Positions 1 to 10,232 of a stretch of 20,657 nucleotides of DNA are shown piece by piece. A program made the position numbers and the translations under genes. The DNA comes from Gp6-AA40 sp050742535 (GTDB lineage: Bacteria; Acidobacteriota; Vicinamibacteria; Vicinamibacterales; UBA2999), in contig JBOGIQ010000073.1 of the NCBI GenBank assembly GCA_050742535.1, forward strand, positions 1-20,657. Reading direction: 5' to 3'. Position 1 is the stretch's first letter, and every line of letters starts with the position of its first letter. The notes under the pieces are model-generated. The model was not told where the DNA came from. It searched no databases and saw only the letters and a program-made list of their open reading frames with translations.

Positions 1-1244
1 GTGCTGACAATCACGGTGTCCGGACCGCTCGTGAGCGTTCCGTCGCTCGTGACGAGATGCAACTGATACGTGCCCGGCTGGTCGATGATGAACGATGGAT
101 TGACGGCGGTCGTGTCGGTCAGCACGGCGGCGCTTCCGGCCGGTCTTGAACCGAAGGCCCACGAATACGTGAGCGGATCGCCATCGACGTCGCTCGATCC
201 GCTGCCGTCGAGCGTGACGTATGTGCCGACCGGCGCGGTCTGGTCCGGACCCGCGTTCGAGACGGGTGATGAATTCTGTGTGACGACGGACACTGCTGCT
301 GGCGCGCTGGTGGCGATGCCGTCGCTGACGAGCAGCTGCAGTGTGTAGGTCCCGGCCTTGTCGACCAGGAACATCGGCGCCGGGGCGGTGGCGTCGGACA
401 GCGAGCTCGCGCTCTGTGGCGGTGCCGACACCAGCGTCCACCAGTAGGTGAGCGGGTCGCCGTCGACATCGCTGGACCCGGTGCCGTCAAGCTGCACGGG
501 TTGACCGACGAACGTGAGGAGGCCCGGTCCGACGCCGGCTGTCGGCGGCGTGTTTTCGACAGTGACGGTGACTTCGTCCGCTGCGCTCCACGTGCCGTCA
601 TTGACAGTGAGACGAATCGCATAGACGCCCTTCCGATCGGGCACAAAGCTGGGCGACGCGGTCGACGACCCGCCAAGCGCCGCCGAACTACCTTCAGGCG
701 CCAGAGCGATTGTCCATTGATACGTCAACGTATCGCCGTCCGGGTCGCTGGATCCGCTGCCGTCGAGAACGACCGGGAGGCCGATACCTGCGGTCGCCTG
801 GTCGGCGCCGGCATTCGCCGTGGGCGCGCGGTTCGCGGACGTCGCGGTGATGGTCCATTGCAGAAGGCTGTTCCAATCGAGATGGTCGCGCCGCTCCATC
901 TGGAACGAAAACGTATCGGTGCTGACGGATGTCCCGCCGTTGGCCACTGGTCCGAAGGTCAGCGAGCCGTCGACGACGGTCAGGTCCGGCGACAGGCTGA
1001 CGGCCGTCGCCGTCGCGCCGGACAGGGCGTCGCCAGCGTTGGAAAGCGTCGCGCGGTAGGTAAACAGGAACAGCGACCGCGAAAGGTGGTCCTTCCTGAC
1101 GAACCGGTAGCTGACAAGTTCGTAGCTGACAACGGCTGGCTGCTGGGCCATGGCCGGGGCCGGCCACGTCAGGACAACGGTGACAACCGCCAGCGCGTTG
1201 ACGAAGACGCGAGACAGACGGGACGGCAGGCTGCGGGCGGTCAT
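1..1244 (-). CDS. Secreted protein with tandem PKD/K319-like repeats (3' end outside window)
   Basis: The frame stays open from an ATG at 1244 to the left edge (414 residues visible), so the C-terminus is missing. A strong Shine-Dalgarno (GGAGGAG) lies just upstream of the ATG. Residues 1-33 look like a signal peptide: basic N-terminus, hydrophobic stretch, then AMAQQ. Residues about 36-135 form a beta-rich module I do not recognise. From about residue 139 there are three immunoglobulin-like repeats of 92-93 residues, each with a DGSGSSDxDGDxLTYxW core (cores at about 161, 253 and 346) and a later G(V/T)Y...L.V.DG strand. This spacing is typical of PKD/K319L-type surface domains. The inferred role is an exported adhesion or carbohydrate-contacting protein; no catalytic domain is visible. 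It is divergent from the sigma-kinase pair across a 123-bp gap. Confidence 0.85.
   Translation of the reverse strand, partial: MTARSLPSRLSRVFVNALAVVTVVLTWPAPAMAQQPAVVSYELVSYRFVRKDHLSRSLFLFTYRATLSNAGDALSGATATAVSLSPDLTVVDGSLTFGPVANGGTSVSTDTFSFQMERRDHLDWNSLLQWTITATSANRAPTANAGADQATAGIGLPVVLDGSGSSDPDGDTLTYQWTIALAPEGSSAALGGSSTASPSFVPDRKGVYAIRLTVNDGTWSAADEVTVTVENTPPTAGVGPGLLTFVGQPVQLDGTGSSDVDGDPLTYWWTLVSAPPQSASSLSDATAPAPMFLVDKAGTYTLQLLVSDGIATSAPAAVSVVTQNSSPVSNAGPDQTAPVGTYVTLDGSGSSDVDGDPLTYSWAFGSRPAGSAAVLTDTTAVNPSFIIDQPGTYQLHLVTSDGTLTSGPDTVIVS
3..830 (-). repeat. Three tandem PKD-like coding repeats
   Basis: Three protein repeats of 92-93 residues run tail to tail from about residue 139 to the window edge. 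The DGSGSSDxDGDxLTY motif recurs once per repeat. Codon choice differs between copies, for example in the GSSDVDGDPLTY segments of repeats 2 and 3, which points to old duplications and not recent expansion. Further copies may lie beyond the left edge. Confidence 0.8.
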
Positions 1245-1334
1245 TGGATCTCCTCCGGGCGGAATTCGACGTCCGCTCCTGCCCCAACGCGGAAACGGTC
1301 GCGAAACAGGCTCAGGCCAGGAGTGGGGGCGGCT

Positions 1335-1340
1335 TATACT
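1335..1340 (+). promoter_or_regulatory. Possible -10 element upstream of the sigma factor
   Basis: TATACT lies 28 nt before the sigma-factor ATG at 1368. No convincing -35 box is found at 16-18 nt upstream. A small inverted repeat, TTCGG-N6-CCGAA (1344-1359), sits where transcription would begin. No clear ribosome-binding site precedes the ATG. This is a weak call based on the hexamer alone. Confidence 0.3.
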
Positions 1341-1367
1341 CCGTTCGGCTCGAACCGAATCACCTAG

Positions 1368-1939
1368 ATGGAAGCTGCCCCCGGCGAAGTAACGAAACTG
1401 CTCCTGGCGTGGAGCGATGGCGATCGCGGCGCGCTGGAGGGGCTGCTGGGAGTCGTCTATGCGGAGCTGCGGCGGATAGCGGCCCGGTATCTGACCCGGG
1501 AGCGCGCCGGACATGTCCTCCAGCCGACGGCGCTCGTGCACGAGGCATATCTCAAGCTGATCGACCAGGATCGCGTGCGATGGCAGAACCGGGCACAATT
1601 CTTCGGCGTGGCCGCGCAGTTGATGCGGCGGGTGCTCGTCGACCACGCCCGCATGCAGCGTGCGGACAAGCGCGGCGGCGGCGCCACCATGCTCCCGCTC
1701 GATGACGCAGCCGGGGCATCCGCGCCCCGCAGCGTCGACGTGATCGCCGTGGATCGGGCGCTGACCCGGCTGACCGCCTCCTACCCGGAGCAGGGGCGCC
1801 TTGTGGAGCTGCGCTATTTCGGCGGGCTGACGATCGAGGAGACGAGCGAGGTAATGGGACTGTCGCCCGCGACGATCAAGCGCCAGTGGACCGTGGCGCG
1901 AGCCTGGCTGTATCGCGATCTGGCCGTCGGGTCGGAGAC

Positions 1940-1943
<4 letters not shown>
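1368..1943 (+). CDS. ECF sigma factor, TIGR02999 / ECF43-like
   Basis: The 191-residue protein directs RNA polymerase to a stress or signal regulon. Region 2 covers about residues 15-95, with the family-typical LQPTALVHEAYLKL helix (51-64) and AQFFGVAAQLMRRVLVDHAR (76-95). A short acidic linker follows, then region 4 (about 125-187) with ELRYFGGLTIEETSEVMG and the recognition helix SPATIKRQWTVARAWLY. Ordinary ECF factors carry acidic DxxD residues at the start of the region-2.2 helix, where this protein has LQPT. That loss is known in ECF43 factors, which depend on a partner Ser/Thr kinase; T54 is the candidate phosphosite by analogy. No anti-sigma factor is seen. The stop codon overlaps the start of the downstream kinase by 4 nt. 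The frame has a single plausible ATG start. Confidence 0.93.
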
Positions 1944-4750
<2,807 letters not shown>

Positions 4751-4845
4751 CGAGGCCCCGGGCGCCCTGAGCCTGTTTCTCCGCTTCTTCCGCGTTAGGG
4801 GATCGCGCCGGTTTTCACGTAGCCGTCGCGAAGGAGAAACCACTT

Positions 4846-5520
4846 ATGCGGAAGACATTTCAGCCGGCGGCGTCGCGTTCTCGCGTTCATGGCATGGTAT
4901 GGCGGACTACGGTAGCGTCGCTCGGCCTGACGATCATCGCGGCCGGCACGACAGCCTGTCAGTCGGCCGTTCCGACCGCTCCCGGCACGGCACCCCTAGC
5001 GGCGGCCCCGTCCATTCTCGGAGGCCCTACGCTCTCCCACTTCGGACATCAAGCGTCTGGCGGCACGACAAGTGCGGCGCTGAGCGCGACGGCGCAACAG
5101 GAGATTGCACAACTGCGCGCGTTCATGGCGCCGTTGCACAACCCGGCGCACGCGGCCGCGGCCGGATACGACGTCGCAGCGCCAGCTCCCGGAGTCTGCA
5201 TCTCGGATCCGGCCCGCGGCGGCATGGGGTACCACTACACCTCGTCGAAGAAGAACCTCATCCTCGATGGCGTCGTGAACCTGCTCGAGCCCGAGTTCAT
5301 CGTCTTCTCGCCGGAAAGGAATGGGGGTGTCAGGTTGAGCGCGGCCGACTATTTCGTGCCGTACAGCACCTGGACATCCGCGGACCCACCGTCACTGCTC
5401 GGCATCCCCTTCCACCGCGAGGATGCGTTTCAGGCGTACGTCCTGCACATCTGGGCGTTCTGGCCGAATCCCGCCGGGATCTTTGCCAACTTCAACCCCG
5501 ACGTTCCGCAGTGTCCATGA
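4846..5520 (+). CDS. Putative lipoprotein of unknown function
   Basis: This 224-residue protein starts at an ATG preceded by AAGGAG (good spacing). Residues 1-38 have a basic start, a hydrophobic core (VASLGLTIIAAG) and TTAC, so C38 may be a lipidation cysteine; the lipobox is imperfect because position -3 is Thr. A low-complexity Ala/Pro/Thr/Ser stretch follows. The conserved-looking core begins near residue 85 and contains HNPAHAAAAGY (99-108), GGMGYHYTSS (125-134), NLLEPEFIVFSP (145-156), IPFHREDAF (187-195) and YVLHIWAFWPNP (198-209). Several histidines (H99, H102, H130, H190, H201) and cysteines (C118, C223) could bind metal or form a disulphide, but that is a guess. I do not recognise the family. 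It stands alone between the kinase gene (95 bp upstream) and convergent ahcY. Confidence 0.8.
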   Translation: MRKTFQPAASRSRVHGMVWRTTVASLGLTIIAAGTTACQSAVPTAPGTAPLAAAPSILGGPTLSHFGHQASGGTTSAALSATAQQEIAQLRAFMAPLHNPAHAAAAGYDVAAPAPGVCISDPARGGMGYHYTSSKKNLILDGVVNLLEPEFIVFSPERNGGVRLSAADYFVPYSTWTSADPPSLLGIPFHREDAFQAYVLHIWAFWPNPAGIFANFNPDVPQCP

Positions 5521-5528
5521 CACAAAAC

Positions 5529-5555
5529 GGGGCGGGCCCTCTCGGAACCCGCCCC
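5529..5555 (-). terminator. Intrinsic-terminator-like hairpin beyond ahcY
   Basis: GGGGCGGG (5529-5536) pairs perfectly with CCCGCCCC (5548-5555) around an 11-nt loop. Read on the minus strand, the hairpin is followed by GTTTTGTG, a short T-rich run, so it fits ahcY best. On the plus strand no T-tract follows, though it could still stop read-through from the convergent lipoprotein gene. Confidence 0.6.
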
Positions 5556-5599
5556 ATTCTGCATTCTGCATTCTGCATTCTGCATTCAGAATTCAGAAT

Positions 5600-5603
<4 letters not shown>
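5556..5603. repeat. Inverted tandem 7-nt repeat array over the ahcY stop codon
   Basis: Four exact copies of ATTCTGC (5556-5583) are followed by ATTCAGA, ATTCAGA and a partial copy (5584-5603). CAGAAT in the second half is the reverse complement of ATTCTG in the first, so the array is tandem on each side and inverted overall, and can fold back on itself. The ahcY stop codon (5600-5602) lies inside it, and the array abuts the terminator-like hairpin. Confidence 0.9.
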
Positions 5604-7102
<1,499 letters not shown>

Positions 7103-7120
7103 ATGCTCCCTTTCGCTCCT

Positions 7121-7213
7121 CTTGGGTTGCCTGAGTGGCCTGGGTGGCCTGAGTTGCCTGGGTAAGACCACCAACGTCTTGACCCAGGCGACCTAGGCGA
7201 CCCAGCTACCCAA
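7121..7213. repeat. Inverted tandem 9-nt repeat array forming a long hairpin between the ArsR-fusion gene and ahcY
   Basis: Units CTTGGGTTG, CCTGAGTGG, CCTGGGTGG, CCTGAGTTG and CCTGGGTAA (7121-7165) are followed, after a short centre, by reverse-complement-like units ACCCAGGCG, ACCTAGGCG and ACCCAGCT (7182-7207). The centre folds as a 13-bp stem: GCCTGGGTAAGAC (7156-7168) pairs with GTCTT plus ACCCAGGC (7176-7189), with one bulged base at 7181 and a 7-nt loop. Outer units pair imperfectly. The stop codon of the upstream gene (7206-7208) lies inside the array. No T-tract follows on the minus strand, so it is not a classical terminator. Confidence 0.85.
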
Positions 7214-8147
7214 TTGCCTTCATCGCTGCCGCCGCAAACAACGCGGGCCCCTTCGCATCGGGATCAGCCGGCAGCAATCGCGTCCGGACATCGCTGAATC
7301 CCGCATCCGTCAAAAACTTTCCGATCTGCTTCTCCGAAAACCCGAGCCACACGTGGCCCATCTGCTGCTGATACTCCTGCCGCTCGTGCGGCAGCATGTC
7401 CACGACCAGCACGCGCCCCCCCGGCCGGAGTACGCGGCCGACTTCCGCGAGCGCGCGGCCGGGTGACGGCGAGTAATGCAGGACGAGCGAGAGCATGGCT
7501 GTGTCGAGCTCTCCCGCCTCGATCGGCAGGCTCTCCAGTTCACCCTGCCGCAGATCGACGTTGCCCGCGCCGCCCAGGCGAACACGCGCCGCGTTGAGCA
7601 TGTCCGCCGAGCTGTCGACGGCAACCACCTGCCGCACATAGGGCGCAACGACCTCCGTCAGCTGCCCGGTGCCGCAGCCGAGGTCGCCGACCACAATCGC
7701 CGGGTCGATCAGACCAAGCACGCCCCAGAGGAAGAAGGTGTCGCCGAACAAATCGCTGCGCAGGCGATCCCAGTCGCCCGCGGCTGACGCGAAAAACTCC
7801 TGCGACTTCGCCCGGCGCCTGGCCAGCACGCTGCGCAGCCGCCGATCATCCTGCCCCGCCGCGGACGTCGCTGCAACCTGTTCGCTGATCAGCGGCCACA
7901 GCCGTTTCGCACCCGGATCCAGGTCGTCGCCGGTAGACATGGCGTAAAACCGGCTGGTGCCGTCGCGGCGCGAAACGACCCAGTTGTCGTCGGCAAGCGT
8001 TTTCAGCTGCCGGCTGACGCTCGACTGCGGCATCTGGAGCACCGAACACAGCTCGCCGACCGTCAGCTCCTGCTTTTCGAGCAGCATGAGCATCCGGCAA
8101 CGGACCGGGTCGGACAGGGCGGTCATGTGCTCGAGGATGGCTACCAT
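7206..8147 (-). CDS. ArsR-family regulator fused to a SAM-dependent methyltransferase
   Basis: The 313-residue protein has an N-terminal winged helix (about 5-75; recognition helix near MPQSSVSRQLKTLADDNWVV) and a C-terminal class I methyltransferase fold (about 115-250) with motif I DLGCGTG (155-161), acidic D178 at the end of strand 2, and the post-III GGRVLVVDMLPHERQEY region. The metal-site ELCxC of arsenic sensors reads ELCSV here (C34, V36), so metal sensing is unlikely. ArsR-type regulators called SahR control SAM-cycle genes in Proteobacteria; being next to ahcY, I infer that this one senses SAM or SAH through its methyltransferase domain. It may also be an active methyltransferase. 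Start 8147 is the first ATG after a good promoter and lacks a clear ribosome site; M8 at 8126 is an alternative. Stop codon TAG lies in a repeat array. Confidence 0.9.
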   Translation of the reverse strand: MVAILEHMTALSDPVRCRMLMLLEKQELTVGELCSVLQMPQSSVSRQLKTLADDNWVVSRRDGTSRFYAMSTGDDLDPGAKRLWPLISEQVAATSAAGQDDRRLRSVLARRRAKSQEFFASAAGDWDRLRSDLFGDTFFLWGVLGLIDPAIVVGDLGCGTGQLTEVVAPYVRQVVAVDSSADMLNAARVRLGGAGNVDLRQGELESLPIEAGELDTAMLSLVLHYSPSPGRALAEVGRVLRPGGRVLVVDMLPHERQEYQQQMGHVWLGFSEKQIGKFLTDAGFSDVRTRLLPADPDAKGPALFAAAAMKAIG

Positions 8148-8148
8148 T

Positions 8149-8166
8149 TATCCGTGAATCCGGATA
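8149..8166. promoter_or_regulatory. Inverted repeat, likely autoregulatory operator of the ArsR-fusion gene
   Basis: TATCCG (8149-8154) and CGGATA (8161-8166) form a perfect 6-bp inverted repeat with a 6-nt spacer. It overlaps the -10 box and the expected transcription start and ends 1 nt before the ATG at 8147, the place where an ArsR-type repressor would block transcription. Confidence 0.5.
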
Positions 8167-8192
8167 TTAGGGTAAATACGTCGGCTCGTCAA
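8164..8192 (-). promoter_or_regulatory. Housekeeping-type promoter of the ArsR-fusion gene
   Basis: On the minus strand, TTGACG (8192-8187) and TAATAT (8169-8164) are separated by exactly 17 nt. Transcription would start near 8157, leaving a leader of about 10 nt and explaining the missing Shine-Dalgarno sequence. Confidence 0.65.
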
Positions 8193-8199
8193 GCCCGAT

Positions 8200-8221
8200 C
8201 GCTGTTCGGTTTCGAACAGCG
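8200..8221. promoter_or_regulatory. Perfect 9-bp-arm palindrome in the divergent intergenic region
   Basis: CGCTGTTCG (8200-8208), GTTT, then CGAACAGCG (8213-8221). A second, looser dyad with the same inner arms, GTTCG-N8-CGAAC, follows at 8222-8239. The palindrome lies 8 bp upstream of the ArsR-fusion -35 box and about 100 bp upstream of the exporter operon, a typical position for an enhancer site bound by an NtrC-type activator. Either gene set could own it. Confidence 0.55.
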
Positions 8222-8265
8222 GTTCGTGCGGAGCCGAACGGTGAAGGCCGATTCGAGGCTGTAAC

Positions 8266-8281
8266 TTGTTGAAAACAACAA
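8266..8281. promoter_or_regulatory. Short inverted repeat upstream of the exporter operon
   Basis: TTGTTG (8266-8271), AAAA, CAACAA (8276-8281) is a perfect 6-bp inverted repeat in an AT-rich patch of an otherwise GC-rich region. It lies just upstream of the -24/-12-like element and may be a regulator or bending-protein (IHF-like) site. Function unproven. Confidence 0.35.
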
Positions 8282-8287
8282 TCTAAT

Positions 8288-8304
8288 CCGGCACGCAGGT
8301 TGAT
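8288..8304 (+). promoter_or_regulatory. Sigma-54-like -24/-12 element before the exporter operon (partial match)
   Basis: CCGGCACGCAGGTTGAT resembles the sigma-54 consensus YTGGCACGRNNNTTGCW. The GGCACG and TTG blocks are present at correct spacing, but the nearly invariant GC at -12 reads GA, and two other positions differ. Start of transcription would be near 8315, 8 nt before the first gene. The fifth gene of the operon encodes a sigma-54 activator, which makes the site worth attention despite the mismatch. Confidence 0.35.
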
Positions 8305-8322
8305 GAATCGCGGCGGCGGAGA

Positions 8323-9567
8323 ATGGATCGCCCACTCGCGAGCTCCCATGTGCGGCGCAATCGCGCCCGCCAGATCGCTCAGGTCGCCGCGCCGCTGCTG
8401 GCCCTGGTCACGGTCATCGTCCTCCTTCCCGGCTGGATGCGGCCGGCGCTGACACGGGCTCGAATCCGCACCGCCATCGTGACGACTGGTCCGATTGAGG
8501 CGGTCATCACCGCATCGGGAACGGTCGTTCCCGAAATCGAGCGTGCCCTATCCAGCCCCGTGGACGCGAAGCTGCTTCGGCTCCTGAAGCAGCCGGGCGC
8601 GCCGGTGCAGACCGGCGAGCCGGTGGCGGAGCTGGACCTGACGGACTCGCAGCTCGCGCTCGAGCGCATCGCCGGCACGCTCGCCATTACCGACAACAAA
8701 CAGGATCAGGTGCGGCTCGAGCTCGATCGGGCGCTGTCCGACCTCGACGCACGCATCGAACGGAAGACGCTCGAGGCGGAGATCCTCGAGCAGAAGGCCG
8801 TCACAAATCAGCGGCTCGCCGAACAGGGTCTCGCTTCCCAGCAACAGCTCGGCGACGCCCGCCTCGCCGCGCGTCAGGCCGCTATCGAAGTCGCCCAGCT
8901 GCGGCGTGAACGGATCGACGCGAAGCGTTCGAACGACCTGCAGTCGGCAGGGCTGTCGCTCGAGCGCACCTCGCTGGCCAAAGAAGCGGCAGTCGCACGG
9001 CGAACGCTCGATCTCGCGACCACGAGGGCGGACCGCGACGGCATCGTCACGTGGATCCTGCCGCAGGAAGGGACACTCGTCCATCGCGGAGACGTGATCG
9101 CGCGCATCGCGAACCTCAGCTCGTTTCGCGTCGATGCGACGGCCTCGGACGTGCACAGCGGACGGCTTCGCGCCGGCATGCCGGTCAACGTGGTGATCAA
9201 CGACACGACGCTGCGCGGATCGATCGCCGACGTCCAGCCGCGGATCGAAAACAACGTCGTGCGTTTTGCCGTCACGCTCGACGAACGAACCCACCCGGTG
9301 CTTCGTCCCAACATGCGCGTGGACGTGCACGTGGTCACCGACCGCCGCGGCAAGACCCTGACCGTCCGCCAGGGACAATTCGTCAGCGGCAGCGACCGCG
9401 CCGACGTCTACGTCGTCCGCGACGGCCAGGCGCATCGCGTCGCCGTCGGGTTCGGACTGCGCGGGGCGGACGACATCGAAATCACGTCCGGGCTGGCAGC
9501 AGGTGACGAAGTGGTGCTGTCGGACATGCGCGACTACCAGCACCTCGAACGATTGGAGGTCAGATGA
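8323..9567 (+). CDS. Membrane-fusion (periplasmic adaptor) protein, HlyD/MacA-like
   Basis: This 414-residue protein would link an inner-membrane ABC transporter to the cell envelope. A membrane anchor lies at about residues 20-37 (VAAPLLALVTVIVLLPGW). Then come the first half of a lipoyl-like domain (about 65-110, GTVVPEIERALSSPVDAK...GEPVAELDL), a long Gln/Glu/Arg/Leu-rich helical hairpin (about 115-230), the second lipoyl half with DGIVTWILPQEGTLVHRGDVIARI (about 238-261), a beta-barrel and a membrane-proximal domain ending GLAAGDEVVLSDMRDYQ. This order matches MacA/HlyD adaptors. The ATG at 8323 has only a very close GGAG; a GTG at 8350 is a possible alternative start nearer the anchor. 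The stop overlaps the ATPase start as ATGA. No TolC-like gene is in the window. Confidence 0.93.
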   Translation: MDRPLASSHVRRNRARQIAQVAAPLLALVTVIVLLPGWMRPALTRARIRTAIVTTGPIEAVITASGTVVPEIERALSSPVDAKLLRLLKQPGAPVQTGEPVAELDLTDSQLALERIAGTLAITDNKQDQVRLELDRALSDLDARIERKTLEAEILEQKAVTNQRLAEQGLASQQQLGDARLAARQAAIEVAQLRRERIDAKRSNDLQSAGLSLERTSLAKEAAVARRTLDLATTRADRDGIVTWILPQEGTLVHRGDVIARIANLSSFRVDATASDVHSGRLRAGMPVNVVINDTTLRGSIADVQPRIENNVVRFAVTLDERTHPVLRPNMRVDVHVVTDRRGKTLTVRQGQFVSGSDRADVYVVRDGQAHRVAVGFGLRGADDIEITSGLAAGDEVVLSDMRDYQHLERLEVR

Positions 9568-10229
9568 TTCGGCTCGAGAACGTCGACAAGGTCTATCGCA
9601 CGTCCCGCATCGAGACGCTGGCACTGTCGGGGATCACCCTCGACGTCGCCGAGGGCGAGTTCGTCAGCGTCATGGGCCCATCCGGGTGCGGCAAGAGCAC
9701 GCTGCTGAACATCATCGGCCTGCTCGACGCGCCGAGCGGCGGCACCGTGCAGATCAACGGCACGCCGATCGCTTCGTACGCGGACCGCCATCTCGCCGCG
9801 ATCCGGAACAGGGACATCGGGTTCGTCTTCCAGACGTTTCACCTGGTCAGCGACCTGACCGTCCTCGACAACGTGCAGGTGCCACTGCTCTACCGCTCCG
9901 TGTCGAACCGCGAGCGGCGGCGGCTGGCGACGGCGGCGCTCGAGCGCGTCGGGCTGTCGGCGCGGCTGCAGCACTTTCCGTCGCAGCTTTCAGGAGGGCA
10001 GCAGCAGCGTGTCGCCATCGCGCGCGCCATTGTCGGGCAGCCGCGCATCCTCCTCGCCGATGAGCCCACAGGCAACCTCGACTCCCAGATGGGCGACGAA
10101 ATCATGGAGCTGCTCAAGGCACTCAATCGACAGGAAAAGACCGCCATCGTGATGGTCACGCACGATCAGCAGAAAGCCGAACAGACGCACCGTATCGTGC
10201 GGCTCTTCGACGGCCGCCAGGTTCATTAG
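9564..10229 (+). CDS. ABC transporter ATP-binding protein, MacB/LolD class
   Basis: The 221-residue ATPase powers the FtsX-type permeases encoded next to it. All motifs are intact: Walker A GPSGCGKST (38-46), Q-loop glutamine 90 in FVFQTFHLV, signature LSGGQQQRVAIARA (142-155), Walker B ILLADEPTGNLD (162-173) and H-loop VTHD with H200. The length and the HLVSDLTVLDNVQVPLLYR segment after the Q-loop are typical of MacB/LolD/FtsE proteins. ATG 9564 overlaps the adaptor stop, with GGAGG upstream. Unlike E. coli MacB, the ATPase and permease are separate polypeptides. Confidence 0.97.
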   Translation: MIRLENVDKVYRTSRIETLALSGITLDVAEGEFVSVMGPSGCGKSTLLNIIGLLDAPSGGTVQINGTPIASYADRHLAAIRNRDIGFVFQTFHLVSDLTVLDNVQVPLLYRSVSNRERRRLATAALERVGLSARLQHFPSQLSGGQQQRVAIARAIVGQPRILLADEPTGNLDSQMGDEIMELLKALNRQEKTAIVMVTHDQQKAEQTHRIVRLFDGRQVH

Positions 10230-10232
10230 GAC

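Noticed and set aside
501..1367. 288-codon open frame on the plus strand just before the sigma factor
   Set aside because: It is antisense to the PKD-repeat gene, Arg-rich, and has no motif; the minus-strand frame has a signal peptide and three clear repeats.
4751..4845. Terminator or extra small gene after the kinase
   Set aside because: A short GGGCGCCC palindrome is present, but there is no convincing stem with a T-tract and no credible open frame.
7103..7205. SAH or SAM riboswitch in the ahcY leader
   Set aside because: The region is filled by 9-nt repeats; I saw no match to the conserved core of known SAH or SAM riboswitches.
8548..9624. 358-codon open frame on the minus strand
   Set aside because: It is antisense to the membrane-fusion protein gene and has no recognisable motifs.
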